Shown here one piece after another: positions 28,856 through 38,438 of a DNA stretch of 64,000 nucleotides (the first letter of the stretch is position 1; every line of letters starts with the position of its first letter). The notes beneath the pieces are model-generated. The model was not told the origin of the DNA, did no database searches, and saw only the letters and a program-made list of their open reading frames with translations. This DNA is from an uncultured Sphingomonadaceae bacterium (lineage in GTDB: Bacteria; Pseudomonadota; Alphaproteobacteria; Sphingomonadales; Sphingomonadaceae): contig CANMEE010000002.1 in the NCBI GenBank assembly GCA_947496865.1, forward strand, positions 496,001 through 560,000, in the 5' to 3' direction. Both the position numbers and the translations under genes were made by a program.

Positions 28856-30481
28856 ATGTCGGCAAAAACCTTTGACTATATCATCGTGGGGGCAGGTTCC
28901 GCAGGATGCGTTCTTGCCAATCGGCTCTCCAAAGATCCAGAGAATCAGGTGCTGCTGCTGGAAGCGGGCAGTGATGACAGTTATTGGTCCATTGGCATAC
29001 CGGGTGCCTATGCCTTTTCGTTAGAGAATAGCAATTTGCTCTGGCCCTATCAGACCACAAAAATCGAGAATAGCGGGGGACGTAGTTTCTCCTACCCGCG
29101 TGGAAAAGTCATTGGTGGCAGCGGAGCGCTTAATGGGATGCTTTATGTCCGAGGTCAGGCGCGGGATTATGATGATTGGGCGGAGGCAGGCAATAAAGGC
29201 TGGAGCTGGTCAGAGGTGCTGCCTTATTTCATGCGGTCGGAAAACAACGCGCGTGGCCCTGATCAATGGCATGGCACAACGGGCCCGCTACGTGTCGAGC
29301 ATCTCGCCGACATGGATGATAAAAACCTGCTCAGTGAAGCTTTCCTAGAGGCTGGACAGCAGGCGGGCATGCCATTGGCCGAAGACGTCAATTGTGGGAC
29401 CCAAGACGGCATTTCCTATTTTCAGATCAACACCGAAAACGGCAAGCGAAGCAACACGGCACGCAGTTTCTTGAGGGCGGCAAGGGGGCGATCCAATCTG
29501 ACCGTTGTGACGGACGCATCGGTTACAAAGGTCATTTTGGATAACAAGCGAGCTACCGGGGTAAAATATGTGCAGCATGGCATGCAAATAGAAGCGCACT
29601 CCCGCAATGCAGTGATTTTGTCTGCCGGCGCAATTGCCAGCCCGCAATTGCTTGAACATTCGGGCATTGGAAATCCGGAAATTTTGAAAGCAAATGGGGT
29701 CGAACCTGTCCATGATCTGCCCGGTGTCGGAGAAAATTTGCAGGAACATTATATGGTCCCATTCCTATTCCGGGCCAGCCAGCCCGTGTCGATGAATGAG
29801 CAAGGTCGGGGCTTTCCGTTGATCAAGCAACTCGCCAATTATGCCCTCCGTCGTAAAGGCATGTTGTCCAACAGCGGTTTCCATATTCAGGGCTATTTCA
29901 AATCCCGTGCAGAACTCGATCGCTGCGATATCCAGATCCACTTCTTCCCGTTCTCAGCTGAGACCGACCCGGAAAAAGCCAAGAAAAACAAGATGGAGGA
30001 CCAACCGGGCTTTACCTTCATCGTCACTCAGATGCGACCCGAAAGCCGCGGGCGCACTCATATTCAAAGCAATGATAGCGATGTGGCACCGGCTATTGAT
30101 CCCGCCTTTTTGAGCGAAGAGGAAGACCGGAGGGTCTATGTCGATGCCGTAAAATTTGGACGTGAAATCATGTCTCAACCGGCCATCGCTCCATATGTTG
30201 AAGCGGAACTGGCACCAGGCCCGGACGTGAATAGCGACGAAGAAATATCCCAATTCGTAAAATTCGCTGGAAATTCGATGTACCATGGGTGCGGTACCTG
30301 CAAAATGGGGTCGGATGAATTGGCCGTAGTGGATAACCAACTGCGCGTGCATGGACTAGCAGGACTATATGTCGCGGACGCATCGATCATGCCGCGAATT
30401 TCTTCCGGGAACACCAACGCGCCGACAATCATGATTGCAGAAAAAGCAGCGGAAATGGTCTTGGGGCATTATTCTCACTAA
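28856..30481 (+). CDS. GMC-family FAD-dependent oxidoreductase (choline/alcohol dehydrogenase type)
   Basis: GMC oxidoreductases oxidise alcohols with FAD. The N-terminal dinucleotide fold ([18 protein letters not shown]) is followed by the GMC signature 1 region ([18 protein letters not shown]) and signature 2 ([17 protein letters not shown]). The C-terminal active site has [11 protein letters not shown], with catalytic His, and [17 protein letters not shown]. From ATG 28856, chosen for GGAAAG 7 bases upstream, the length is 541 residues; a GTG at 28841 would add five. Overall it is closest in pattern to AlkJ/BetA-type dehydrogenases. Substrate unknown. Confidence 0.92.
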   Translation: MSAKTFDYIIVGAGSAGCVLANRLSKDPENQVLLLEAGSDDSYWSIGIPGAYAFSLENSNLLWPYQTTKIENSGGRSFSYPRGKVIGGSGALNGMLYVRGQARDYDDWAEAGNKGWSWSEVLPYFMRSENNARGPDQWHGTTGPLRVEHLADMDDKNLLSEAFLEAGQQAGMPLAEDVNCGTQDGISYFQINTENGKRSNTARSFLRAARGRSNLTVVTDASVTKVILDNKRATGVKYVQHGMQIEAHSRNAVILSAGAIASPQLLEHSGIGNPEILKANGVEPVHDLPGVGENLQEHYMVPFLFRASQPVSMNEQGRGFPLIKQLANYALRRKGMLSNSGFHIQGYFKSRAELDRCDIQIHFFPFSAETDPEKAKKNKMEDQPGFTFIVTQMRPESRGRTHIQSNDSDVAPAIDPAFLSEEEDRRVYVDAVKFGREIMSQPAIAPYVEAELAPGPDVNSDEEISQFVKFAGNSMYHGCGTCKMGSDELAVVDNQLRVHGLAGLYVADASIMPRISSGNTNAPTIMIAEKAAEMVLGHYSH

Positions 30482-30673
30482 ATCCCAGGTTAGTCTGATT
30501 GTGTAAAGCGCAAAGCGGCACGCACTGCGCAAGCCATGCGGTATTTTCCCTAAGCCCGGCTTTGCGGCCACAAGAAATTCGATCGCGAAGTTATGGCCGT
30601 GATAACCGGAGCTATCGAACTGCACCAAAACATGATAGCGGTTGAACCGGGTCGCCAATGAGGAGCTGGCGAA

Positions 30674-31735
30674 ATGACGGAACACGTGAACGAAGCCAAA
30701 TTAGAAGCATTAGCCGGTAAAGTAATCGGCGATATAGCTGGAGCGATGAGCCTTTTCATGTCCTATATCGGCGATCAAGCCGGAGTATATGACGCAATGG
30801 ACGGCGCGGGCGCACAGACCGTAGATGAACTAGCCGCGAAAACGGGCCTCAACCCAAAATATCTATTACAATGGCTGGGCTCAAATGCCGCCGCTGGCTA
30901 TGTCACCTATCATGCTGATGAAGAGCGGTTTTCTTTGTCGGAGGAACAGGCACTTATTTTTGCAAGAGAAGGTCAGCCTGCTTGTATGCAGGGATTTTTT
31001 CAATCCGTTGTATCGCAATATGAAACACAAACCAAAGCCGTCGAAACTTTCAAGTCTGGCAGAGGACGGCCTTGGGGCGATCATAGTGATTGTTGCTTCT
31101 GTGGGACAGATCGTTTCTTCCGCCCCGGTTACGCCGCAAACTTGATTGACAATTGGATACCATCGCTCAGTGGGGTCGAAGAAAAACTCAAAGTTGGGGC
31201 AAAAGTCGCGGACATTGCCTGCGGGCATGGATCATCCACAATTTTGATGGCCGAAGCCTATCCCAATTCGACCATTATTGGGATTGATTTCCACGCACCG
31301 TCGATTGAGGAAGCCAAAGAGAAAGCCAAAAAAGCAGGGGTTACTAACGTAGAATTTCAGGTTGCACGAGCCCAAGACTTTGAAGGGGAAGATTTTGATT
31401 TTGCGTGCATATTTGACGCACTGCATGACATGGGAGATCCGGTTGGGGCCGCGTCTCACATCAAGAAAGCGCTTCGCCCGGATGGGACTTTCATGCTCGT
31501 CGAACCGCTTGCAGGAGACAATATGAGTGAAAATCTGCATCCGCTAGGTCAGATTTTTTATGCTTTCTCAACCACGATCTGTACGCCAACATCGGTGGCG
31601 CAGGAGGTTGGCTTAGGCTTGGGAGCACAAGCAGGCCAAAAACGGTTGACCGCAGTACTCCATCAAGCAGGTTTTTCGAATGTCAGCCGTGCAACCGAAA
31701 CACCGACCAATATGGTGCTTGAGGTAACTGGTTAG
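30674..31735 (+). CDS. Class I SAM-dependent methyltransferase with N-terminal winged helix (Rv2258c-like)
   Basis: The 353-residue protein has an N-terminal helical/winged-helix domain (GVYDAMDGAGAQTVDELAAK, then LNPKYLLQWLGSNA) and a Rossmann methyltransferase domain. Motif I is VADIACGHGSST, the acidic residue of motif II lies in IIGIDFHAPSIEEA, and motif IV-like FDFACIFDALHDMGDP follows. This two-domain layout recalls small-molecule O-methyltransferases and Rv2258c-type proteins. GAGGAG lies 8 bases before ATG. It stands alone on this strand between GMC and GNAT genes. Substrate unknown. Confidence 0.85.
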   Translation: MTEHVNEAKLEALAGKVIGDIAGAMSLFMSYIGDQAGVYDAMDGAGAQTVDELAAKTGLNPKYLLQWLGSNAAAGYVTYHADEERFSLSEEQALIFAREGQPACMQGFFQSVVSQYETQTKAVETFKSGRGRPWGDHSDCCFCGTDRFFRPGYAANLIDNWIPSLSGVEEKLKVGAKVADIACGHGSSTILMAEAYPNSTIIGIDFHAPSIEEAKEKAKKAGVTNVEFQVARAQDFEGEDFDFACIFDALHDMGDPVGAASHIKKALRPDGTFMLVEPLAGDNMSENLHPLGQIFYAFSTTICTPTSVAQEVGLGLGAQAGQKRLTAVLHQAGFSNVSRATETPTNMVLEVTG

Positions 31736-31811
31736 CAGTCCTGAACAATATTCGGTTTTCGCGTGTGAGAAGGGCAGGCCGTCTTCACCTGCCAAATTGA
31801 AACATATGCCG

Positions 31812-32396
31812 CTATTTTTTTCGCAGCATGGGATAGCTGGTGGGTGAGCTGCCGTGCTGAATTTCACCCATTACCTGAAATCCGTGGCGTTCATAGAACG
31901 CAATATTGCGCGGGTTGGAGGAATCAAGATAGGCGGGTAATCCGGCTGCGTCACAGTGTTCCAGCGCCTTCTTCATAAGTGCGGAACCCAAGCCTTTCCC
32001 CGCCACAGCAGGATCAACGCCGATTAATGGCAAATACCAACAGGGTTCGTCATGAGGATGATATTGCCCCATTTCTCCGAATATGGCGGCGACATCTTCA
32101 TAAAGTTCGGGCGCCACAACTTTGCGCAATGCGGCCGTCATCCTGTCGCTATCGGATTTAATGTCTGGAGGTAACCAAAGCGCCACCGCTTTTGCGTCAT
32201 CAGCAATATAAGCGGTGTTGTTTTCGAACGAACCGCTTGCAAAAGCGCCAAAAATTTCGGGCATTGTCGCTAGATAATCAGCATCATCAGGAACCATCCA
32301 ACGCATCATTGGGTCAGCGGCGAAACTAAGCACAACCGCGTGCATCGCCCGATCACGATCGTTCTTGGTTGCAGAAACGACCTCAAAGCTGGTCAT
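31812..32396 (-). CDS. GNAT-family N-acetyltransferase
   Basis: The 194-residue product carries the GNAT acetyl-CoA-binding motif A: LPLIGVDPAVAGKGLGSALM (V-x-P-x-x-x-G-K-G). Motif B follows as PAYLDSSNPRNIAFYERHGF. Upstream, the N-terminus (VVSATKNDRDRAMHAVVLSF) fits the first strand and helix. It resembles stand-alone GNAT enzymes of unknown substrate in actinobacteria and alphaproteobacteria. It is convergent with the methyltransferase, so no operon link is indicated. Confidence 0.88.
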   Translation of the reverse strand: MTSFEVVSATKNDRDRAMHAVVLSFAADPMMRWMVPDDADYLATMPEIFGAFASGSFENNTAYIADDAKAVALWLPPDIKSDSDRMTAALRKVVAPELYEDVAAIFGEMGQYHPHDEPCWYLPLIGVDPAVAGKGLGSALMKKALEHCDAAGLPAYLDSSNPRNIAFYERHGFQVMGEIQHGSSPTSYPMLRKK

Positions 32397-32493
32397 AATG
32401 GCTTACCTCGCTGGCCAACAGTGCAATGATCAGTAAAGTAGCTTGCTGGCTGAATGTAAATCCCAATGCTCAATTTTGAGCCCATAAAGGACA

Positions 32494-32774
32494 TTAGAGA
32501 ATACCGTTTTCCAGTTCGTCCAAATAGATAAACTCTGGGGCCTTTACGCCAAGTTCTGTTCGGATGTTTTTGACCCTATCGGACTCAAAAAAGCTCTGGC
32601 TTGGTCAAGTGATTGCCACTTTGAAAAATGCACAATCTTGTTTGGATCATTTTCATATTTGAGAGTCTGAAAGTCGATTTCGCCAGCAGATTTACGCAAA
32701 TCACTGGCTTGATCAAATCCCTTTTTCCAAACCGCGTAGTCACCCACTTCGTGTATGATCAAAACATATTTCAT
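32494..32774 (-). pseudogene. Small antibiotic-biosynthesis-monooxygenase-like protein, frameshifted
   Basis: The frame beginning MKYVLIIHEVGDYAVWKKG encodes a ferredoxin-like ABM/dimeric alpha-beta-barrel domain but ends abruptly after 76 residues with a non-family tail (LSPIGSKTSEQNLA). If one T is added in the six-T run at about 32587-32592 (minus strand), the reading continues FFESDRVKNIRTELGVK and ends ELENGIL at TAA 32494-32496, giving about 93 residues of coherent sequence. So this is a one-base deletion in a homopolymer: a real frameshift, a sequencing or assembly error, or slippage decoding. Function of the intact form unknown. Confidence 0.7.
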
Positions 32775-32886
32775 TCCGTATGATGCCCTTGATGCTGATT
32801 TGGTGAAGATATCATCGAGTATGAGCCGACTATATCATATGCCGAGCGCGCGCGACGGCTACATCCCGAAAGCGGACATCAGCTCC

Positions 32887-34152
32887 TCACTTAATAAACT
32901 TAAACATATGCCCGCCGATTTTGCGCATTTGGATTTCTTCCGATCCCTCGGTAATCCGATAGCGGCGGTGATGGCGGTAGATATGTTCAAACGGCTTGTG
33001 GCGGGAATAGCCCATACCACCGTGGACTTGCATCGCGCGGTCAGCCGCGTCGCAGCATAGGCGGTTGGCGCGATAGTTACACATGGACACCTGGGCTGAG
33101 AGATATTTGGCCACATCGACTTTCGGCATCCCGTCCATTTGCGATGCGGTTTTGTAGATCAGCTGGCGCAGCATGGCGGCTTCTGTGTGGAGTTCAACCA
33201 GCGGGAATTGTATGGCTTGATTGACGGCCAGCGGCTTACCAAAGGGTTTGCGCTCCCCGGCATATTTTACCGATTCATCAATGCAATATTGCGCAGCGCC
33301 CAAGGAGGATGCCGCTTGGCGGATGCGGTTTTCATGCACGAAATGCTGGGCCGCGGTGAGCCCCATGTCGAGATCCCCCAAAATTGAGTCGGCGGGAATC
33401 CAGACATTGGTAAAACTGCATTTCGGGTGGTCGGTGGGCATGTTGAACGTCCACATATATTCACCAATTTCAAAACCCTCTGCATCCACCGGGACAATGA
33501 AACAGCCAATGCCTTGCGCGTCGCCATCCTTGCCGCGATGGCGGGCAAAGGTCATCACATGGCTCGCGACATGCAGGCCGGTCGTCCACATTTTGTTGCC
33601 GTTGATGAGCCAGCCATCGACGCCGTCACGCTGTTCGGCGACAGCGGTGGTGTCCATCCAAGTCGCATCAGAGCCATGATCTTCTTCGGTCAGGCCAAAG
33701 CACCATTTCATCTCGCCGGCGAGCATGGCGGGAATGCATTCCCTTTTTTGCTTATCCGTTCCGAAATCGCGGACCATCAAAGGCTGGACCAGATTGCCGA
33801 CGATCGAATTTTCATTCTGCAAGTCATTGTGAAGACCAAGGCCCTTATGCGCGAGATGCTCCCTTATGCGCGCCATGCCGAGATTGGAGCCATCCTGTCC
33901 GCCAAATTCCTCGGGCAGGGCATAGCGAAAATGGCCCGCAGCATCGGCCGTGCGGCGCATCTCGTCGAGCAGGTCTTCCCACTCTTTTGTCGGCAGACCT
34001 TGATTGTCCCAATCCGTCCGGCTGTCTTCGCGGCGATGGTCAAAAAAGCGGATATTGTCATCGCGCCGCTCAATCGGTTTGATTTCCGCTTCGATAAAAT
34101 CATCGAGTACGGTCAGATAATCTTCAATTTTCTGCGGAATATCAAAACTCAT
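32887..34152 (-). CDS. Acyl-CoA dehydrogenase
   Basis: The 421-residue protein has the acyl-CoA dehydrogenase architecture: an N-terminal helical domain, a beta domain with WCFGLTEEDHGSDATWM and WLINGNKMWTTG, and a C-terminal helical domain with QVHGGMGYSRHKPFEHIYRH, where Glu of FEHIY is the likely catalytic base, then YRITEGSEEIQ. The pattern is of the ACAD10/11-like or long-chain subgroup. It begins one base after the phosphotransferase stop, so the two form a tight operon, a pairing that parallels the fused ACAD10/11 proteins of animals. Confidence 0.93.
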   Translation of the reverse strand: MSFDIPQKIEDYLTVLDDFIEAEIKPIERRDDNIRFFDHRREDSRTDWDNQGLPTKEWEDLLDEMRRTADAAGHFRYALPEEFGGQDGSNLGMARIREHLAHKGLGLHNDLQNENSIVGNLVQPLMVRDFGTDKQKRECIPAMLAGEMKWCFGLTEEDHGSDATWMDTTAVAEQRDGVDGWLINGNKMWTTGLHVASHVMTFARHRGKDGDAQGIGCFIVPVDAEGFEIGEYMWTFNMPTDHPKCSFTNVWIPADSILGDLDMGLTAAQHFVHENRIRQAASSLGAAQYCIDESVKYAGERKPFGKPLAVNQAIQFPLVELHTEAAMLRQLIYKTASQMDGMPKVDVAKYLSAQVSMCNYRANRLCCDAADRAMQVHGGMGYSRHKPFEHIYRHHRRYRITEGSEEIQMRKIGGHMFKFIK

Positions 34153-34153
34153 A

Positions 34154-35554
34154 TCACGGGCTCCATTTATTGAGGGCGACCGTCAGGCCGGCATATTTGG
34201 GTTGGTCGATAGACAGACGTTCCAACGCGGAGAGGCGCAGATGATCCCAAAGACCGGGATGCTCCGCGTTTACCCGACCTTCTGAAAGGGCAGCGCAAAG
34301 CTGTCCATGGTCAAATCCAATAGCTTTGAGGCGTGCGTTCGAAGCGGCTTGAAATTCCGGACCATGACGCGCCTGCCGCTGGGCTATGCCAAGCGCGTTG
34401 CCGGCTACGCGGGACTGAAACCGATCATGACCTTTGAGGTCCGGTTGCACCGTTTCGCTGTTCCATTCGGAAAGGGCGGTTAACATCTCGTCATAGCTGG
34501 TTTCGCCTTTGACCTCTTGCGTGTCAGGCATTTTCCAATTGAGCCGGGTGCAGATGTTTTCTGGCAGAATATCTTCGAACAAGAGAGCCAGATCAACTTC
34601 GACTTCGGATACCCGTCGACCGATAACGGTGCGTTCCAGTGATCGGTCTCCACCCGTGCGCCAGATTTCGCCCATCACCATGCAGGCAACGCCCCACCAT
34701 AAGGTCGAGTAGATCAGCCAGAAGCGGAAGCGGTCAGGATCAACAATTTCACCGCTATGTTTTGCGTAAGCGGTCAGAAAAGCCTCTGCCGTGTCAAAGC
34801 CGCCGGCCACTTTTTCATAATGACCAAAGCGCCAACTGGGCGTGCAGAGATAGGCGAGATCCTGCACTGGATCGCCCAATCGCACCAATTCCCAGTCCAA
34901 GACTGCTGACAAACCAGAGGGTTTGATCATCAAATTGCCCATGCGAAAGTCGCCGTGAACCAGTTTTTTGACGCCGCCACTCGGGGCATTTTCTGTCAGC
35001 CAGTGAAACGCATATTCATAAATGGGAATAGCGCTGCCAATCTCGTCATATTTTTCCTTTTGCAGACGAATAAGGTCCAGTGGTGAAAAATATTCCAGCT
35101 TGTTCCGCACGCCTTGAGGATCGATATTGTGGATATTCCATAATTCGGTCGCGCATTGATCGGTCAGCTTGCTTTGGGCCTCGGCAAAGTCGGGGTTGCC
35201 AAGAATTTTATGGGGTAGCGTTTCCCCCTCCGCCTTGTCCATGATGAAGCCCTCGCCAAGACCATCTTCAGGCCTTAGGCGCGCGCGGACGATCGGTGCG
35301 GTCACGCCGGAATGCACCGCCAAATCAATAACGTCCGCTTGGGTTGCCAGCGGCACTCCGCGTAATCCTTCGTCATCGGGAGATATGCCAACGGGCAAAC
35401 GGCGCAGAACAAATTCTTCATCAGCATAGGTAAAAGACCAACTTTCCATGCTGGCGCCGCCAGAAAGCCGCCATATGCTGGAAAGCTCTCCGCCGACACC
35501 CAAGGCTTTGCCGCAAAAAACGGCCAATTTATCTTCCGGAAGCAGGTTGTCCAT
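34154..35554 (-). CDS. APH-like phosphotransferase with C-terminal DUF6285-like extension
   Basis: The 466-residue product has an aminoglycoside-phosphotransferase/kinase-like fold. SGGASMESWSF and FVLRRLP mark the N-lobe, KLVHGDFRMGNLMI holds the catalytic Asp, and AVLDWELVRLGDPVQDLAYL holds the metal-binding Asp. After about residue 340 there is an additional helical segment (YDEMLTALSEWNSETVQPDL and following) that looks like the DUF6285 domain often encoded separately. Given the adjacent acyl-CoA dehydrogenase, a 4-hydroxyacyl-CoA phosphorylation/dehydration role like that of mammalian ACAD10/11 is a reasonable inference. Confidence 0.85.
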   Translation of the reverse strand: MDNLLPEDKLAVFCGKALGVGGELSSIWRLSGGASMESWSFTYADEEFVLRRLPVGISPDDEGLRGVPLATQADVIDLAVHSGVTAPIVRARLRPEDGLGEGFIMDKAEGETLPHKILGNPDFAEAQSKLTDQCATELWNIHNIDPQGVRNKLEYFSPLDLIRLQKEKYDEIGSAIPIYEYAFHWLTENAPSGGVKKLVHGDFRMGNLMIKPSGLSAVLDWELVRLGDPVQDLAYLCTPSWRFGHYEKVAGGFDTAEAFLTAYAKHSGEIVDPDRFRFWLIYSTLWWGVACMVMGEIWRTGGDRSLERTVIGRRVSEVEVDLALLFEDILPENICTRLNWKMPDTQEVKGETSYDEMLTALSEWNSETVQPDLKGHDRFQSRVAGNALGIAQRQARHGPEFQAASNARLKAIGFDHGQLCAALSEGRVNAEHPGLWDHLRLSALERLSIDQPKYAGLTVALNKWSP

Positions 35555-35689
35555 ATTGAAAGCTTAATTGGTCAATTAAAACTTGGCAATCGTAATAGTG
35601 CTAGTGATTTGCGCCGTGAACCTTGCATGGCAGGCCATTCCCTCTTACCTGCGGCTAAAGCAAATTCGAAAAATCTATAAGGGGTAAGC

Positions 35690-36625
35690 ATGAGGGCATT
35701 TATTTTTCCGGGACAGGGCAGCCAGGCTGTCGGCATGGGCAAGGCTCTTGCCGAATCCAGTAACACCGCCCGTGAAGTCTTTCAGGAAGTGGACCATGCA
35801 CTAGAGCAGAACCTGTTCAAGCTAATGTGCGAGGGGCCGGAAGATGAGCTCACCCTGACCGAAAATGCGCAACCCGCGATTATGGCCAATGCGATCGCAA
35901 CCTTGCGAGTGATGGAGAAAGAGGGCGGGAAGTCGCTTGCTAATCTATGCTCTTATGTCGCGGGCCATAGTTTGGGCGAATATACAGCGCTTTGTGCGGC
36001 GGGCGCCTTGAACCTGACAACAACAGCAGAGCTGCTGAAACTGCGTGGTCAATCGATGCAGAAAGCTGTTCCAGTGGGTGAGGGCGGCATGGCCGCTTTG
36101 CTCGGCGCAGATATCAAGAAGGCCGCCGGTTTGGCAAAAGCTGCGGCGCAGGGTGATGTTTGTACGGTCGCCAATGATAATGATCCGACACAGGTCGTGA
36201 TTTCTGGCCATATGGCTGCGATCGAGCGGGCTATCGGGCTGGTTAAGGAGCATGAAATTAAACGCGGCGTTTTGCTGCCAGTATCCGCGCCTTTCCACTG
36301 CTCATTGATGCAACCGGCTGCAGAAGCCATGGAAGAGGCACTCGCTGAAGCCAGTATTTTGCCGCCTGCTGTGCCGGTTTTTGCTAATGTTACGGCCAAT
36401 ATCGTGACCGACACCGATGAAATTCGCCAGCTACTGGTCGAGCAGGTGACAGGAACCGTGCGTTGGCGCGAATCCGTTCTCAATCTCTCTGATGCGGGGG
36501 TCGAGCAATTTGTCGAATTTGGTGGCAAGGTGCTTGGCGGTATGGTGAAGCGGATCAATAAGGAAGTCGAAACGACCAGCCTGATCTCAATGGATGATAT
36601 AGAAGCCTTTCTGGCTTCGGTTTGA
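35690..36625 (+). CDS. fabD: Malonyl-CoA--ACP transacylase
   Basis: FabD loads malonate onto ACP for fatty-acid synthesis. The 311-residue protein has the N-terminal FIFPGQGSQAVGMGK and the nucleophile elbow GHSLGEY with Ser94. The His of SAPFHCSLM completes the catalytic dyad, and a C-terminal EFGGKVLGGMVKR follows. AAGGGG lies about 7 bases before ATG. It begins the fabD-fabG-hypothetical-acpP-fabF-mltG series, a standard arrangement in alphaproteobacteria. Confidence 0.97.
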   Translation: MRAFIFPGQGSQAVGMGKALAESSNTAREVFQEVDHALEQNLFKLMCEGPEDELTLTENAQPAIMANAIATLRVMEKEGGKSLANLCSYVAGHSLGEYTALCAAGALNLTTTAELLKLRGQSMQKAVPVGEGGMAALLGADIKKAAGLAKAAAQGDVCTVANDNDPTQVVISGHMAAIERAIGLVKEHEIKRGVLLPVSAPFHCSLMQPAAEAMEEALAEASILPPAVPVFANVTANIVTDTDEIRQLLVEQVTGTVRWRESVLNLSDAGVEQFVEFGGKVLGGMVKRINKEVETTSLISMDDIEAFLASV

Positions 36626-36657
36626 ACTTTATTCCGGAAAAATAGATAGGAACGAAC

Positions 36658-37401
36658 ATGTTTGATCTCACAGGAATGACCGCGCTGGTAACCGGCGCTT
36701 CGGGCGGTATTGGTTCCGCTATCGCTAAATCACTGGCCGAGCGTGGCGCGACCATCGCATTGTCAGGTACCCGGAAACTGACATTGATGGATTTGATCCC
36801 GGAATTGGATGGCGAAGGACATATCGTCGTCCCGTGTAATCTTTCCGATGCCGAGGAAGTGAACCAGCTGGTTCCCACGGTGATCGAAAAGCTCGGCAAG
36901 ATTGATATTTTGGTCAACAACGCTGGCATTACCCGTGACGGTCTGGTGATGCGCATGTCGGACGAAGATTGGTCCGATGTTTTAAACGTCAATTTGGAAT
37001 CCGCTTTCCGTCTGGCACGCGCTGCCGCGCGGCCGATGATGAAGGCGCGCCATGGCCGAATTATTTCGATCACTTCGGTTGTTGGCGCGACGGGGAATCC
37101 GGGACAGGTCAACTATGTCGCTTCCAAGGCCGGCCTGGTTGGTATGTCTAAAGCGCTGGCGCAGGAACTGGCGTCACGCGGGATTACGGTAAATTGTGTA
37201 TCCCCCGGGTTTATCGCGTCTCCGATGACCGATGCCCTGACCGAGGCGCAGAAAGACGACATAAATCGGAAAATTCCCGCCGGTAAAATGGGCGCGGGAG
37301 AAGATATTGGCGCAGCCGTAGCGTATCTTGCCAGTAACGAAGCCTCTTACGTCACGGGCCAAACGCTGCACGTCAATGGCGGCATGGCGATGATTAGCTA
37401 A
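36658..37401 (+). CDS. fabG: 3-oxoacyl-ACP reductase
   Basis: FabG reduces 3-ketoacyl-ACP with NADPH. The 247-residue short-chain dehydrogenase has TGASGGIGSAIA for cofactor binding, NNAGITRDGL, the catalytic Ser in ISITSVVG, and the YxxxK motif in NYVASKAGLVG. The C-terminus HVNGGMAM is the usual FabG ending. It lies 32 bp after fabD and 11 bp before a small secreted protein gene. Confidence 0.97.
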   Translation: MFDLTGMTALVTGASGGIGSAIAKSLAERGATIALSGTRKLTLMDLIPELDGEGHIVVPCNLSDAEEVNQLVPTVIEKLGKIDILVNNAGITRDGLVMRMSDEDWSDVLNVNLESAFRLARAAARPMMKARHGRIISITSVVGATGNPGQVNYVASKAGLVGMSKALAQELASRGITVNCVSPGFIASPMTDALTEAQKDDINRKIPAGKMGAGEDIGAAVAYLASNEASYVTGQTLHVNGGMAMIS

Positions 37402-37412
37402 AGGACCCTGAA

Positions 37413-37949
37413 ATGCTTTCGACTTTGGTCTTTCTAGCGATGGCTGCAAATCCGCAGCCGGTGATGCCCACGGACGGACTGCTGACCATCGAAAACTTGG
37501 ATTGTGTCAGCGCGAAAGTCTCCGCAGATCAGGCGTTGGCTTATTTCGCCATGGCCGGGAAAGGTAAAGAAGTTGATGCCTTTCAATCAGCAAACGCTCT
37601 GAACACAGCTTGCCAGAAGCAACATGGCTGGTCCGATATTCAGACGCGCAGTGCTTTTCGGATATCTTTGATGGACGGTTGGTTGCTGAAAGAAGGGTTG
37701 CTGGAAAAAATCGAAGATTTGGGAGACTTCAAGCCATTTCTCGACAAATTTTATACGGATAATGTGAAGCCTAGCGGCCGCCATATATTGAAAGACGCTT
37801 TCCTGTCCGGAAAAATGGACAAGGCGCTGACGGCGGCGGGCTATCCGGAAGATAAGGAATTGCGTGAGTTGGCGTATAATTACTGGGAGTGGCGCGGGGC
37901 GCTTTATAGTATCGAAGACGATTTTCGAAATGGCGAATTACGGCGATAA
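37413..37949 (+). CDS. Hypothetical protein embedded in the fab operon
   Basis: This 178-residue product has a short hydrophobic N-terminus (LSTLVFLAMAANPQ) that could be a weak signal peptide, then a mostly helical acidic/basic body ending in WEWRGALYSIEDDFRNGELRR. There are only two Cys (residues about 29 and 68). AAAGGA lies 8 bases before ATG, and it sits between fabG and acpP on the same strand. I recognise no domain. Its position suggests co-expression with fatty-acid synthesis, nothing more. Confidence 0.75.
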   Translation: MLSTLVFLAMAANPQPVMPTDGLLTIENLDCVSAKVSADQALAYFAMAGKGKEVDAFQSANALNTACQKQHGWSDIQTRSAFRISLMDGWLLKEGLLEKIEDLGDFKPFLDKFYTDNVKPSGRHILKDAFLSGKMDKALTAAGYPEDKELRELAYNYWEWRGALYSIEDDFRNGELRR

Positions 37950-38046
37950 TAGCTCTGGTGTCACAAAGCTGCGCTTGCCCTCTTGCAAGCGGCGCGGCAT
38001 GCCACTAGGACAAAAGAGAAATTAATAAAACGAAGAAGGAACTCTC

Positions 38047-38283
38047 ATGAGTGAGACTGCAGACCGCGTAAAAAAGATTGTTGTTGAGCATCTTGGTGTT
38101 GAAGCCGACAAAGTGACCGAAGAAGCGGCATTCATCGATGATCTGGGCGCTGACAGCCTCGACATTGTTGAGCTTGTGATGGCTTTTGAAGAAGAATTCA
38201 GTGTTGAGATTCCTGATGATGCGGCTGAAAAAATCGCAACCGTCAAAGACGCGATTGACTTCATCGACAAAAACAAGGGCTAA
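38047..38283 (+). CDS. acpP: Acyl carrier protein
   Basis: AcpP carries growing acyl chains on 4'-phosphopantetheine. The 78-residue, acidic, four-helix protein has the attachment motif [11 protein letters not shown], with Ser37, and the typical [14 protein letters not shown] and [14 protein letters not shown] segments. GAAGGA lies 6 bases before ATG. It follows a 97-bp gap after the hypothetical gene and may have its own promoter, as expected for such an abundant protein. Confidence 0.98.
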   Translation: MSETADRVKKIVVEHLGVEADKVTEEAAFIDDLGADSLDIVELVMAFEEEFSVEIPDDAAEKIATVKDAIDFIDKNKG

Positions 38284-38349
38284 TTGATTTTGGGATGCAG
38301 GCCTTTTTGTGGGCTGACATTCTGGGGCCAATGATCGCTAAATAGTACC

Positions 38350-38399
38350 AAAGCGGCTCACCGGCCTGGGAAGCATTTCCTAAACCGGTGGCCGCTTTT
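38350..38399 (+). terminator. Hairpin between acpP and fabF, possible attenuator/terminator
   Basis: Arms 38350-38364 and 38385-38399 pair almost perfectly (aaagcggc...ccgg with ccggtggccgctttt), one bulge, 20-nt loop. Only four T follow, so termination is likely partial; this could let acpP be made in excess of fabF, as is common. Confidence 0.55.
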
Positions 38400-38438
38400 G
38401 AATTGGGGCTTAGGCAAGCCTGAAATAAGGAGCATAGC

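Noticed and set aside
30593..30661. Short ATG frame just before the methyltransferase gene (MAVITGAIELHQN and on)
   Set aside because: Composition is ordinary, no ribosome site, and no codon bias suggesting a leader peptide.
33427..34173. 248-codon plus-strand frame opposite the acyl-CoA dehydrogenase
   Set aside because: Antisense shadow of a strongly conserved gene with unremarkable sequence.
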